A stretch of 64,000 bases of DNA, from assembly GCA_051710585.1 (NCBI GenBank), contig JBPESP010000003.1:186001-250000 (forward strand), in the 5' to 3' direction. The notes beneath the pieces were generated by a model, which was not told the origin of the DNA, searched no databases, and saw only the letters and a list, made by a program, of their open reading frames with translations. Every line of letters begins with the position of its first letter. The first letter of the stretch is position 1. The translations under genes were made by a program, and so were the position numbers. This stretch comes from JBPESP01 sp051710585 (lineage in GTDB: Bacteria; Pseudomonadota; Gammaproteobacteria; Enterobacterales; Enterobacteriaceae). Positions 1-8,835 of this stretch are shown piece after piece.

Positions 1-142
1 AAAATACACCATAACTCTTTTTAACCGCGACTGCAAAAAAAAAGATAGATTCTAACCTTTATAGGCATTAATATAACTTTATAGCTATTATTAACCTACC
101 ATCTTAATGCTTATCAAGTAGAATTTTGGTCTCTTATGATGC

Positions 143-198
143 AAGGCACGCCAGTAAACTATCCTCGGTACGCCGAGGATAGTTTACTGGCGTGCCTT
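143..198. repeat. perfect 26-bp inverted repeat with 4-nt loop
   Basis: Arms 143-168 and 173-198 are perfectly complementary and are separated only by the four bases TACG. The arms are about 54% GC, richer than the surrounding AT-rich DNA. There is no T run after either arm, so it is not a textbook intrinsic terminator. It lies in a region with no surviving gene. Confidence 0.9.
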
Positions 199-1162
199 CG
201 ACCTCCTCCGGAAAAGGATAAGCTGTAATATCACCACAAGAATCAAATAAGATTCTATTTTAATTCAGAGATATGACTACTCCAGAGCGCGTTTATACCG
301 CCTATAACACCGTGCTATAAGTCAGTGAAAATGGCCACTATTTTTATATGTTTATATTCCTTTCTGTAACCTACAGTATTCTTACAGTTGCAATAAGATA
401 GTCACGCAATATAGTAAAAGTCGATGAGCGTATTAACACGCTGGCGCTAAAAATCCATGTACGATCGCCTTTTTATATATCAGTAGCACTGATGGTATAG
501 CGGATAGCATTGCTGGAGGAAATTTTATATTTAATGTCAATGCCGAGTTATCGATTAAAATTGATCCCACTGAATCTGATTGACGATTTGTAGTATCACA
601 GTTTCAATCGTATTAGTATTTTTTAGAGGATTTTAATGATATTGTTCATCCTACTGTCAACAATAGATTGATTCGATTTACAACCTTCCGCTAAAAACCT
701 TTAAGATAAGCTGCTACGTAATAGCAGTATTTTATACGGTATGATAATACTTTGACACACGGCAGAGTAGAAGTTCAAACTGCTAAGAAGGTCACAACCA
801 ATGCGTTAAACGGTGGCTGGAATGTTCAGGAATAAAAGCACAACGAATTACGTCTACCGGCACCCAACTGATATTAGCTTCCAACATCCTTAAATTAACT
901 AATACCCCTTTAAAACCGGATCTTAGCAACTGCTGAGACATATATACCATACCTCGCCTGTACTTCTACGCCTGTATAAAAAGGCAAAGTTATAATCTTT
1001 TTGATATCTCAAAAAAAGAAAAATACAGAATACACTAGAGTGGCAGCGGTTAAAGTAAAATTTCTCTTTCAATTAGTATAAAACTACCCTTTGCATACCT
1101 GCAAAGCTTGGTATGAAATAAGAATGAAAATTCACTTCGCGACTCCTCTATACTTCATAAAC

Positions 1163-1224
1163 TCTCTCAAGAAAAATACGTTCTCCGGCTTTCTCTGCCT
1201 GAGTTGCTTATTTTTCTTGAGAGA
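1163..1224. repeat. 16-bp inverted repeat, 30-nt loop
   Basis: Arms 1163-1178 and 1209-1224 are fully complementary. The element sits about 170 bases past the end of rplI and could fold in a transcript running out of the ribosomal gene cluster. The 30-base loop and lack of a GC-rich stem make terminator function uncertain. Confidence 0.7.
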
Positions 1225-1390
1225 AATAACAGTGCTGTTTCAGTTCCAATGATGACATCAGCCTAGCAAGTGGTAAAAAAGATAAACGCTATAACAAATT
1301 CTTAAATTTTGTTATTTCAATTAGACCCAATCCGAAAATTAAAATAGAAGAATAGGAGCTAGTATTATACTTCTAAATATAATATCATAA

Positions 1391-1843
1391 TTACGCTTCA
1401 GGAACAATTATCACATTCAGGATAGCAAAAACTTCACGGTGCACTTGGATGTTGACGTCATGGTTACCGGTTGTGCGTAAACCACCTTTTGGTAGACGCA
1501 CTTCACTTTTAGCAACGTTAATACCTGTAGCAGTGATCGCGGCAGCGATATCTCTGGCACCGACAGAGCCGAACAATTTACCTTCATTTCCTGCTTTAGA
1601 CAGGATAATAACGTTGCCTAGTTTATTAATTTTTGCAGCGCGTGCTTCAGCTGCAGATTGAATTTCCGCCAGTTTAGCTTCAATCTCGACGCGGCGCACC
1701 TCGAAATATTCCACGTTTTTCTTGGTAGCTGGCACAGCTTTCCCCTGCGGCAGCAGGTAATTACGAGCATAGCCCGCTTTAACGTTAACCTGTTCACCAA
1801 AACTGCCTAAGTTAACAACTTTATCAAGCAAAATAATTTGCAT
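1391..1843 (-). CDS. rplI: 50S ribosomal protein L9
   Basis: Large-subunit protein L9, which binds 23S rRNA near the L1 stalk through its N-terminal domain and projects a long helix with a C-terminal domain. The protein begins MQIILLDKVVNLGSFG and carries the rRNA-binding GYARNYLLPQGKA block and the AKSEVRLP segment of the C-terminal domain; at 150 residues it has the usual length. I place the start at 1843: the open frame runs five codons further, but the family begins at this Met and an AGG-type ribosome site (AAAAGGT) lies just upstream. It is the last gene of the rpsF-(priB relic)-rpsR-rplI cluster. Confidence 0.97.
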   Translation of the reverse strand: MQIILLDKVVNLGSFGEQVNVKAGYARNYLLPQGKAVPATKKNVEYFEVRRVEIEAKLAEIQSAAEARAAKINKLGNVIILSKAGNEGKLFGSVGARDIAAAITATGINVAKSEVRLPKGGLRTTGNHDVNIQVHREVFAILNVIIVPEA

Positions 1844-1882
1844 TACCTTTTCTCTCAAAAAAACTGAATGGAGGATAACCGG

Positions 1883-2110
1883 TTATTGATGACGATCAGT
1901 GTACGGTAATAGGGCAAGGTAACGCGCCCGCTTGATCGCACGGGCCAATTGACGTTGGTATTTTGCGCGAGTACCTGTAATACGACTCGGAACAATTTTA
2001 CCGCTTTCAGTGATATAGTTTTTCAACATAGAGATATCTTTATAGTCGATCTCAACAACGCCTTCTGCAGTGAAACGGCAGAACTTGCGACGACGCAAAT
2101 AACGTACCAT
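1883..2110 (-). CDS. rpsR: 30S ribosomal protein S18
   Basis: Small-subunit protein S18, which pairs with S6 on the platform of the 30S subunit. The 75-residue product has the full family length and the characteristic MVRYLRRRKFCRF start, the DYKDISMLKNYITESGKI block and the basic RAIKRARYLALLPYTD end. It is followed 39 bases later by rplI and preceded by the relic of priB, so the normal four-gene operon is now effectively three genes. Confidence 0.98.
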   Translation of the reverse strand: MVRYLRRRKFCRFTAEGVVEIDYKDISMLKNYITESGKIVPSRITGTRAKYQRQLARAIKRARYLALLPYTDRHQ

Positions 2111-2115
2111 AAGAG

Positions 2116-2445
2116 CTAGTCTCCAGAATATATCAAATCAATTTACTCGATATGCGGAACTATTTTCTTGAGGTAATCGCGCTCTTAAATAGCAACTAAT
2201 AAACCTCTATCCAGTGATCTGCATACCACCTTTGTTATACTTTAAGTAATATCGAATCTCTATTCTCCACTGACCAGCCCGGGGGGGGGATCGGCATTAC
2301 GTCTAACGTAAAAAGGTGCCATATCATACAGAACAGTGCTAAAGCTCGAACTGGTAATGAAAAATACATGACGAGTTAACATACCTGTTGGATGGAGTAT
2401 TACATACAATCCCCCCAAACAGCATTAGATGATTCCTGTCATTAT
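2116..2445 (-). pseudogene. priB: priB relic (primosomal replication protein N)
   Basis: In enterobacteria priB sits between rpsF and rpsR, and its decayed copy is here. The minus strand ends with codons for IDLIYSGD and a stop at 2116-2118, like the IELIDSGD end of PriB, preceded by LKKIVPHIE then a stop codon. A fragment FISCYL matches the PriB segment FISCHKAKNG, and HYQFEL near the 5' end matches HCQFVLEH. Several frameshifts and stops are present. A run of nine G at 2281-2289 lies inside. PriB is an OB-fold protein that helps reload DnaB at stalled forks, so PriA-PriB restart is likely gone. Confidence 0.85.
2281..2289 (+). repeat. poly-G tract (9 G)
   Basis: Nine consecutive G, preceded by CCC, within the priB relic. 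Similar runs occur at 12836-12844 (9 G, between miaA and the mutL relic) and 59077-59087 (11 G). Confidence 0.9.
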
Positions 2446-2448
2446 CAA

Positions 2449-2844
2449 TTACTCTTCAGAATCTCCGGCATTAGAGTCTTCGTTAGTTTCAGTGGTGAAA
2501 TATTCACGGCGCTCAAGGCGTTCGTCTTTCGCTTTAACTATCGGAGACGCTTCAGTCACCGCATGCTTAACACGCATGATCATGCTACGGATAATAGCAT
2601 CATTGAAGCGGAAAGCTTTTTCCAGTTCGTCTATTACTTCCTGCGGCGCTTCTATATTCAGCAAAATATAGTGAGCTTTGTGCAATTTGTTAATCGGGTA
2701 AGCTAACTGGCGGCGGCCCCAGTCTTCCAAACGGTGGATACGCCCTTCAGCACCGCTACTCAGGGCGCTGTAGCGTTCAATCATACTAGAAACCTGTTCG
2801 CTTTGGTCAGGATGAACCATTAAAACAATTTCATAATGACGCAT
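2449..2844 (-). CDS. rpsF: 30S ribosomal protein S6
   Basis: Small-subunit platform protein S6, partner of S18. The 131-residue product starts MRHYEIVLMVHPDQSEQV and carries HRLEDWGRRQLAYPINKLHK, both hallmarks of S6, and ends with the acidic tail typical of enterobacterial S6 (the site of glutamate addition by RimK in E. coli), here EDSNAGDSEE. It is the first gene of the ribosomal cluster; a 38-bp palindrome lies about 84 bases upstream of its start. Confidence 0.97.
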   Translation of the reverse strand: MRHYEIVLMVHPDQSEQVSSMIERYSALSSGAEGRIHRLEDWGRRQLAYPINKLHKAHYILLNIEAPQEVIDELEKAFRFNDAIIRSMIMRVKHAVTEASPIVKAKDERLERREYFTTETNEDSNAGDSEE

Positions 2845-3241
2845 AGAATTGCCCCTTATGGATTATTTAGCCTACTCTTGAGCTAACTGCGCAGCCCTTA
2901 GAAGCAAAGAACGTGATAAATATACAGTTGTAAAAATAACTTATAATTATAAGTTATTTTTACAATAAAACACAAGGACTTCAGTATATCATTTACGCTA
3001 TCGACGTTGAAAGACAAGCGACAGGTATTGGGTTAACATTAATTAGATATCTCAAGCAGAGACCAGGCCCTATAAGGCTTCTAAAAAGAACCACGTGGTG
3101 GCCTCTCGCGTATCCAGAGTGATTTTATAATTAATAACTAATTCCACAGCTCAGCTTAAGATAGCGCTTAATGATAATTCTTCCACGATCGTAGCACCTG
3201 TATAGTACAACCTCTACGTTCTTGATACGACAAAGGTGTGA
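2845..3241. other. intergenic gap between rpsF and rlmB
   Basis: About 400 bases with no open frame that I recognise. It must hold the promoter of the rpsF cluster, but I cannot single out convincing -35 and -10 boxes. The only clear structure is the palindrome at 2928-2965. Confidence 0.5.
2928..2965. repeat. 38-bp perfect palindrome upstream of rpsF
   Basis: Positions 2928-2946 and 2947-2965 are exact reverse complements with no spacer. The sequence is almost all A and T, ending in TAAAAATAAC arms. It lies between the end of rlmB and the start of rpsF, so in RNA it would be a loopless AU hairpin; as DNA it could extrude as a cruciform. Confidence 0.9.
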
Positions 3242-4018
3242 TTATTTTGCCGCTACCATGCATGCCTCAGTTTCTGTGAAGTTACTACTACCCCGCTGCC
3301 GTATGATTTCAAACAGACATACACCAGCAGCAACCGAAACATTAAGTGATGAAACCGTGCCTGCCATAGGAATCCTAATAAGCTCATTGCAGTGTTTGCG
3401 TGTTAAGCGGCGTATACCTTTACCTTCTGCACCCATGACCAGCGCCAGCGGCTTAGTCAGTTTACTTTGATAAAGATGCTGCTTCGCTTCGCAAACAGTG
3501 CCGACTACCCATATATTATGCTCTTGCAGCAGACGTAGCGTACGTACCAGATTAGTGACGCGAATAAGCGGTACGCTTTTCGCAGCACCGCTGGCTACTT
3601 TCTTAGCGGTAGCGTTAAACGGCGCCGTGCGATCACGCGGTACAATCACCACATGGACCCCAGCGGCGTCACTACAGCGTAAACATGCCCCCAGGTTATG
3701 TGGGTCAGTGACCCCATCAAGAACCAGTAATAACGGCGAAATATACTGCATCAGAATAGCAGGTAGATCATTCTCCTGGTACTCTTTCTCTACCTGCACA
3801 CGGGCGATAATGCCTTGATGAACGGCACCTTTCGCTTTTTTATCTAACCAGTGGCGGCTCACCATCTGGATAACGATGCCCGCGTTTTCTAACTTCTGAA
3901 CTAACAGCTGAAAACGACGGTCATCACGCCCTTTTAAAAGATACACATCTAGAAAACGCTGGGAATTATATTCCAGAAGGGCCTGTACAGCATGAATGCC
4001 GTAAATAATTTCGCTCAT
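3242..4018 (-). CDS. rlmB: 23S rRNA (guanosine-2'-O)-methyltransferase RlmB
   Basis: SPOUT-family enzyme that 2'-O-methylates G2251 in the peptidyl-transferase P-loop of 23S rRNA using S-adenosylmethionine. The 258-residue protein starts MSEIIYGIHAVQALLE, has the N-terminal L30e-like RNA-binding domain (about 1-90) and the knotted catalytic domain with DPHNLGACLR (N108, R114) and MGAEGKG (E198). These three residues, thought to be catalytic in E. coli RlmB, are kept. The E. coli protein has Glu at 147 and 200 where this one has Lys, both explicable as single G-to-A changes. The C-terminus runs about 15 residues past the usual end, suggesting loss of the original stop. Confidence 0.95.
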   Translation of the reverse strand: MSEIIYGIHAVQALLEYNSQRFLDVYLLKGRDDRRFQLLVQKLENAGIVIQMVSRHWLDKKAKGAVHQGIIARVQVEKEYQENDLPAILMQYISPLLLVLDGVTDPHNLGACLRCSDAAGVHVVIVPRDRTAPFNATAKKVASGAAKSVPLIRVTNLVRTLRLLQEHNIWVVGTVCEAKQHLYQSKLTKPLALVMGAEGKGIRRLTRKHCNELIRIPMAGTVSSLNVSVAAGVCLFEIIRQRGSSNFTETEACMVAAK

Positions 4019-4315
4019 GATCGTCTGTTATCGTGAACGGACCCTTAACTGGTCCGTTTGAGTTATACTATAACTAATGACACTTACCGACACTCAGTTT
4101 TCTATCATAACCGGTCGTTACAGTGATTTTTTACGTGATGTTTCGTCTTTGGATAGTTTATTACGGGGTACTTTTAGCGGCTTGTTTAACCGGCGCGGAA
4201 AATGTATGCCCGATCCCATCATCTTTCTCTCCTTCCTTCTTTGTTGAAGCTGGTTAACTACTAATGGGGTCAATTGAGATGAATTTTTTCACAGCTGCGT
4301 CGGCAGCTGTTTACC

Positions 4316-6691
4316 TTACCTACTGCTGCCGAGTTTATCACCCCGTTTTACATCCCCTACCGCTGACCGAAATACACTATCAAGTTTGAAATTGGTGTGC
4401 TGTTTATTAGCACTACGACGACATCCTGAGGGTTTACCTCCGCCGCCGCGGGTTACTTTTTGCTGATGCTGGCGCATGGTTTTGCCTAACCCTCGTGGCT
4501 GATAGCAGCTGGAAATCAAGGAAAAATCAATTTTGCGCTCATCCATATGCACAGCTTCGACGCGGATCTTAACAGAATCGCCGAGTCGGTAAACCCTACC
4601 ACTGGATTCTCCTATCAACCGCTGTCTGATATTATCATGACGATAATAATCATTATCCAGCAACGAGACGTGTATCAAACCATCGATAAATAGTTCATCA
4701 AGACGCACAAAACAGCCAAAGCTAGTTACACTAGTGATAATACCGCTGAATATCTCACCAATATGATCTTGCATAAAGTCACACTTTAACCAATCCAGCA
4801 CCTCACGTGTCGCTTCATCGGCCCGACGCTCGCTCAGAGAACATTGCTGGCCTAGCTTTAACATTTCTTCCTCCTTGGAATGCCAACCGCCAGTTGACAT
4901 GGTGCAGTTGTCAATCTTACCATTTTGCTTGCTGAGAAGATATTTGATCGTTCTGTGCAGCGATAAATCTGGATAACGCCGAATTGGCGAAGTAAAATGA
5001 GTATAAGCCTCCAAGGCCAGCCCAAAGTGGCCACGGTTTTCTGGATCGTATATCGCCTGTTTCATCGATCGTAGCAATATAGTTTGCAGCATCTCGTGAT
5101 CTGGACGACCTGCGACAAGATTAATCATATCCCCATAATCCTTCGGTTCAGGTTTATCGCCACCGCCAAGCGTCAATCCCAACTCGCTCAATGCCGTACG
5201 TAACGATGTAATGTGGTCATTGCTTGGCCTATCATGCACCCGATAAAGCGCCGGTTCTTTGTGTTTTTCAATAAAGCGAGCCGCAGCGATATTCGCCAGG
5301 ATCATGCACTCTTCGATCAGTTTATGGGCATTATTACGCTTTACTGGCTCAATACGCTCAATGCGACGTGCTGCGTTAAAAATGAATTTACCCTCTTCAA
5401 TTTCAAAAGAGAGCCCGCCACGCTGTACTCTGGCCTTCTCTAGAGTTTGATACATTTCATATAGTTGTATCAACGGGTTGACGAGCGGTGCATATTGAGT
5501 GTGCAATTCCTCTCGCCACTGCAGGATCTGCCAGACCTTATTGTAGGTCAAGCGCGCATGGGAGTTCATCACTGCTTCATAAAATTTATAGGATGAGAGA
5601 CGTCCCTGAGCAGAGATGGTCATCTCGCACACCATAGACAGCCTGTCCACTTTTGGATTTAACGAACACAGACCGTTAGATAATACCTCGGGAAGCATTG
5701 GGATAACCTGCGAAGGGAAATAAACCGAAGTGCCACGCCGGATGGCCTCCTGATCGAGCGGCGTATTCGGGCGGACGTAATAGCTTGCATCAGCAATCGC
5801 CACCCATAATCGCCAACCTCCACTATTTTTTTTCTCGCAGTAAACCGCGTCATCAAAGTCACACGCATCCTCGCCATCAATGGTCACTAGCGGCAGTGCG
5901 CGTAAATCAATACGCCCTTGCTTGGCTGCTTCCGGCACGTCATCTTGCAAATCCGAGAGCTGCTGCTCAACTTCTGGTGGCCAAATATAGGGAATGTCAT
6001 GTGTGCGTAACGCGATATCTACCGCTATACCGGTACCCATAGTATTCCCTAGAACTTTTAGAACTTTACCCATGGCTTTAGTACGCCGAGTTGGGCGCTG
6101 CGTCAATTCCACGGCCACTATGAATCCCATGCGGGCACCCTTGGTTGCCTCCGGCAAAATCAGAATATTGAAACTAAGGCGACTATCATCCGGCACAACA
6201 AACGCACTACCAGCATCAATAAAAAAACGACCCACGATCTGGCTTATTTTCGGCACTAGAACTCGTACAATGCGCGCCTCACGGCGGCCTTTACGCCCCT
6301 CCCCTTGAGCTTGTGCCATGACAACATCCCCATGAATGGCCATTTTCATTTCTTCAGTAGACAAATAGTAGTCATCCTTATTTCCCTCAACACGCAGGAA
6401 CCCAAAGCCATCGCGATGACCGATGACCGTACCACGTAAAAGATTCAAACGCTCCGGAAGCGCATAACACTGACGGCGAGTAAAAATCAATTGCCCATCT
6501 CGCTCCATAGCGCGTAAGCGGCGGCGCAAACCTTCCAGTTGATCTTTGCCGCTGATATTAAGCTCTTGCGCTAACTCTTTGCGGCTGGCGGGCTTTTCTT
6601 GCTTAGCTAGGTAGGTGAGGATAAATTCCCGACTAGGAACTGGGGATACATATTTTTCTGTTTCTCTTTCTATAAAAGGATCTTGTGACAT
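4316..6691 (-). CDS. rnr: exoribonuclease R
   Basis: Processive 3'-5' exoribonuclease that degrades structured RNA, works in trans-translation quality control and rRNA decay. The 791-residue protein contains an N-terminal helix-turn-helix region (about 20-80), cold-shock domains, the central RNB catalytic domain and an S1 domain (about 640-720) followed by a basic tail that is shorter than in E. coli (813 residues). The catalytic acidic residues D272, D278, D280 and D281 are all present. Position 277, an Arg in E. coli RNase R (GEDARDFDD), is Cys here. It is followed downstream by rlmB, as in E. coli; nsrR, which normally precedes it, is not recognisable. Confidence 0.96.
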   Translation of the reverse strand: MSQDPFIERETEKYVSPVPSREFILTYLAKQEKPASRKELAQELNISGKDQLEGLRRRLRAMERDGQLIFTRRQCYALPERLNLLRGTVIGHRDGFGFLRVEGNKDDYYLSTEEMKMAIHGDVVMAQAQGEGRKGRREARIVRVLVPKISQIVGRFFIDAGSAFVVPDDSRLSFNILILPEATKGARMGFIVAVELTQRPTRRTKAMGKVLKVLGNTMGTGIAVDIALRTHDIPYIWPPEVEQQLSDLQDDVPEAAKQGRIDLRALPLVTIDGEDACDFDDAVYCEKKNSGGWRLWVAIADASYYVRPNTPLDQEAIRRGTSVYFPSQVIPMLPEVLSNGLCSLNPKVDRLSMVCEMTISAQGRLSSYKFYEAVMNSHARLTYNKVWQILQWREELHTQYAPLVNPLIQLYEMYQTLEKARVQRGGLSFEIEEGKFIFNAARRIERIEPVKRNNAHKLIEECMILANIAAARFIEKHKEPALYRVHDRPSNDHITSLRTALSELGLTLGGGDKPEPKDYGDMINLVAGRPDHEMLQTILLRSMKQAIYDPENRGHFGLALEAYTHFTSPIRRYPDLSLHRTIKYLLSKQNGKIDNCTMSTGGWHSKEEEMLKLGQQCSLSERRADEATREVLDWLKCDFMQDHIGEIFSGIITSVTSFGCFVRLDELFIDGLIHVSLLDNDYYRHDNIRQRLIGESSGRVYRLGDSVKIRVEAVHMDERKIDFSLISSCYQPRGLGKTMRQHQQKVTRGGGGKPSGCRRSANKQHTNFKLDSVFRSAVGDVKRGDKLGSSR

Positions 6692-7099
6692 CCTGCCACC
6701 TCCATAATGTCAAAACAGGTTTTTCCGTACTGTGAACGGGCAGGCGCATATCTGTAGAGCAGCAGTTAAGGCTATCATACCGCCCAACAAAGGCGCAGCA
6801 TGATGCAATAAACCGTATGAGCACTTGTGGTAACACTTGTTTTTAAACAGTAGGTAAAATGTCAATCTTAATAATTCCACCCTATAACCGTCCGGTGCGC
6901 TAAGTGCCGATTAGATACCGCTGTCGTTGGAAAATATCCACAACTCCTAGGAGAGTTAACTGTATCGGTAAAAAAAAGAAAACATAAATAATAAAAGTAG
7001 CCTTTGAGAAGCAAACAGATAATAAAACTTATCTGAGATAATGAAAGCATATGTAGTAATAATAGGATAACCTATTAATATATAAAATAAACATATAAA
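6692..7099. other. region where nsrR is expected; not recognisable
   Basis: In E. coli nsrR lies between purA and rnr. I searched the minus strand here by eye for NsrR motifs (the winged-helix start and the three-Cys iron-sulfur loop) and found none. The promoter of rnr should lie near 6700-6760, but I could not assign boxes. Confidence 0.4.
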
Positions 7100-7490
7100 T
7101 ACCCGCTCAATACAATGTATTCCAGCCTCTCCTGGAACTTCTTCAATTCGCTTGATGTAAGCGAAGATATGGCTCGGAAATTAACATGCGTTCGCGTACG
7201 GAATCTCATCCCTCCGCATACCTAACTCACCTAACTCTTTCATCAGCGCTTCCGGCAACAGATATCGTTAGCGATAGTGCTGATAACATTTTTACATAGG
7301 ATGCCTAAGGGACTTAAATGAAGCATAGTTTTTACCATTAAAACTAAAGTATATATAATTAGCAGGTATTATTCACTTTTATAGCTAAAATATATTTAGC
7401 CCTTTCGGTCAGAAGATTGATGACCTTACCTTTGCTTTCGTCACTTTATAAGGCGCCAAGGATGGCAATATACTTTTACCTATCCTTCTG
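7100..7490 (-). pseudogene. purA: purA relic (adenylosuccinate synthetase, N-terminal part)
   Basis: On the minus strand, in different frames, pieces match the first 110 residues of PurA: GKVINLLTERAKYI (PurA GKIVDLLTERAKYV), NGKNYASF (VINGEKTVLHL), LPEALMKELGEL (LSPAALMKEMKELE) and VRERMLISE (VRERLLLSE). The remaining three quarters of the gene are not found before rnr, so there is a large 3' deletion as well as frameshifts. The position between hflC and rnr is where purA lies in E. coli (hflC-yjeT-purA-nsrR-rnr). PurA makes adenylosuccinate from IMP, the committed step to AMP. Confidence 0.85.
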
Positions 7491-7821
7491 AATACACGAA
7501 TTTCAGTACTTTTTTTGATGCTTGCTTGTGTTTATTTGCATGCTGCAATTACGCACTTATATATAATACGTAAAGATGTAGTAGATATGACACAACTGAC
7601 TAACTCTAAATAAACCAGTGTCGAAACAGCGAAAAAACTGATTCGACGGCATCGCGTCAGTGAATCTATTATCTTATGCCATATGGCTGGAACAGCTATA
7701 TGGCTAAACCCTTGTAATACCAATAACATAATCAAGTGCCATTTAAATCATCAGATCGATGATATTTTAAAGAAAAAAGTCCAAAAAAATCGGACCGAAT
7801 TAATAGTTCGTAGAAACCATT

Positions 7822-8832
7822 TTAACGGTTGCTAACCACAGTATCTTCCGGCAACTTCATGAAGCGGAAAAAATCGCTTTCCGGACTCAAAACCATTACA
7901 TCATTCTTGTTATTGAAGCTGTTCTCATACGCACGCAGGCTACGGATAAAAGCATAAAATGCAGGATCCTCGCTGAACGCATCAGCGTACAATTTAGCGG
8001 TTTCTGCATCCGCCTCACCGCGAGTAATCAAAGACTGACGCGAAGCTTCAGCTAATGTACGAGTCACTTGATAATCTGCGGCAGCGCGCAGCTTCTCTGC
8101 TTCTTCCTGGCCTTGTGAACGGTGACGACGAGCGACAGCTTCACGTTCAGCGCGCATACGCTGATAGATAGCGTCGGAAACTTCTGTTGGAAGGTTAATT
8201 TGCTTGATGCGCACATCGACAACTTTGATCCCAAGCGCTGTCATACTGTTCGGATTAATTAACGTTTGCGGGCTGTTTGTTTCACGCTCTACCCGCGCAG
8301 CAGCGGAAGCGATAGCGTTGTCAGCCGCGGTCGCTTGAGTCCCTTCATTGTCTCCTGACGTACCGTTATTTAACGCTTCACGCACATCTGTCATAAGACG
8401 GTTGCGGGAATCGGTAACAATCCCTTTAACATCTAACCGACCGAGCTCCGAACGCAGACGGTCGGAAAACTTCCGTTTCAGCAACACTTCTGCCTGCGAC
8501 ACATTACCGCCTCCAGTTGCCAAATAATAACGACTAAAGTCGCTAATACACCATTTAATATAAGAATCAACAATCAGATCTTTCTTTTCCATGGTGACAA
8601 AGCGATCGGCCTGATTTTCCATAGTCTGAATGCGAGCATCAAGATTTTTAACTGTCTCAATAAATGGTATTTTCATGTGCAAGCCGGGATTGTAAATTAA
8701 CGCCTTGTTATCACTGTCACGCAACACCTTACCAAATCGTAGAAGGATACCGCGCTGGCCTTCCTGCACCAAAAATAGTGACGCATGTAGCACCACCACT
8801 ACAATTACGATAAGCAATAAAGGTTTACGCAT
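7822..8832 (-). CDS. hflC: FtsH modulator HflC
   Basis: Inner-membrane SPFH/prohibitin-family protein that assembles with HflK into a large periplasmic cage around the FtsH protease and restrains its attack on membrane proteins. The 336 residues show one N-terminal membrane segment (about 5-20, LLLIVIVVVVLHASLFLV), then the SPFH domain starting at the conserved GQRGILLRFGKV, and a coiled-coil/alanine-rich region (LAEASRQSLITRGEADAETA). Length matches E. coli (334). It follows hflK after only three bases, so they are surely cotranscribed. Confidence 0.97.
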   Translation of the reverse strand: MRKPLLLIVIVVVVLHASLFLVQEGQRGILLRFGKVLRDSDNKALIYNPGLHMKIPFIETVKNLDARIQTMENQADRFVTMEKKDLIVDSYIKWCISDFSRYYLATGGGNVSQAEVLLKRKFSDRLRSELGRLDVKGIVTDSRNRLMTDVREALNNGTSGDNEGTQATAADNAIASAAARVERETNSPQTLINPNSMTALGIKVVDVRIKQINLPTEVSDAIYQRMRAEREAVARRHRSQGQEEAEKLRAAADYQVTRTLAEASRQSLITRGEADAETAKLYADAFSEDPAFYAFIRSLRAYENSFNNKNDVMVLSPESDFFRFMKLPEDTVVSNR

Positions 8833-8835
8833 CTA

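Larger units (their letters stand above)
1..1390. other. gene-free decayed DNA downstream of rplI
   Basis: No open frame of useful length is present and I could not name a gene. On the plus strand, around 805-880, short stretches read like the repetitive beta-rich tail of an AsmA/TamB-type protein, but the match is too vague to call. The stretch holds a 26-bp perfect hairpin at 143-198 and a 16-bp inverted repeat at 1163-1224, listed separately. It is probably the relic of one or more genes. Confidence 0.5.

Noticed and set aside
780..900. TamB/AsmA-like relic
   Set aside because: The resemblance is to low-complexity beta-rich repeats only and cannot be told from chance.
1449..1661. Plus-strand open frame within rplI
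   Set aside because: Shadow of the rplI coding strand; the minus-strand product is an unmistakable L9.
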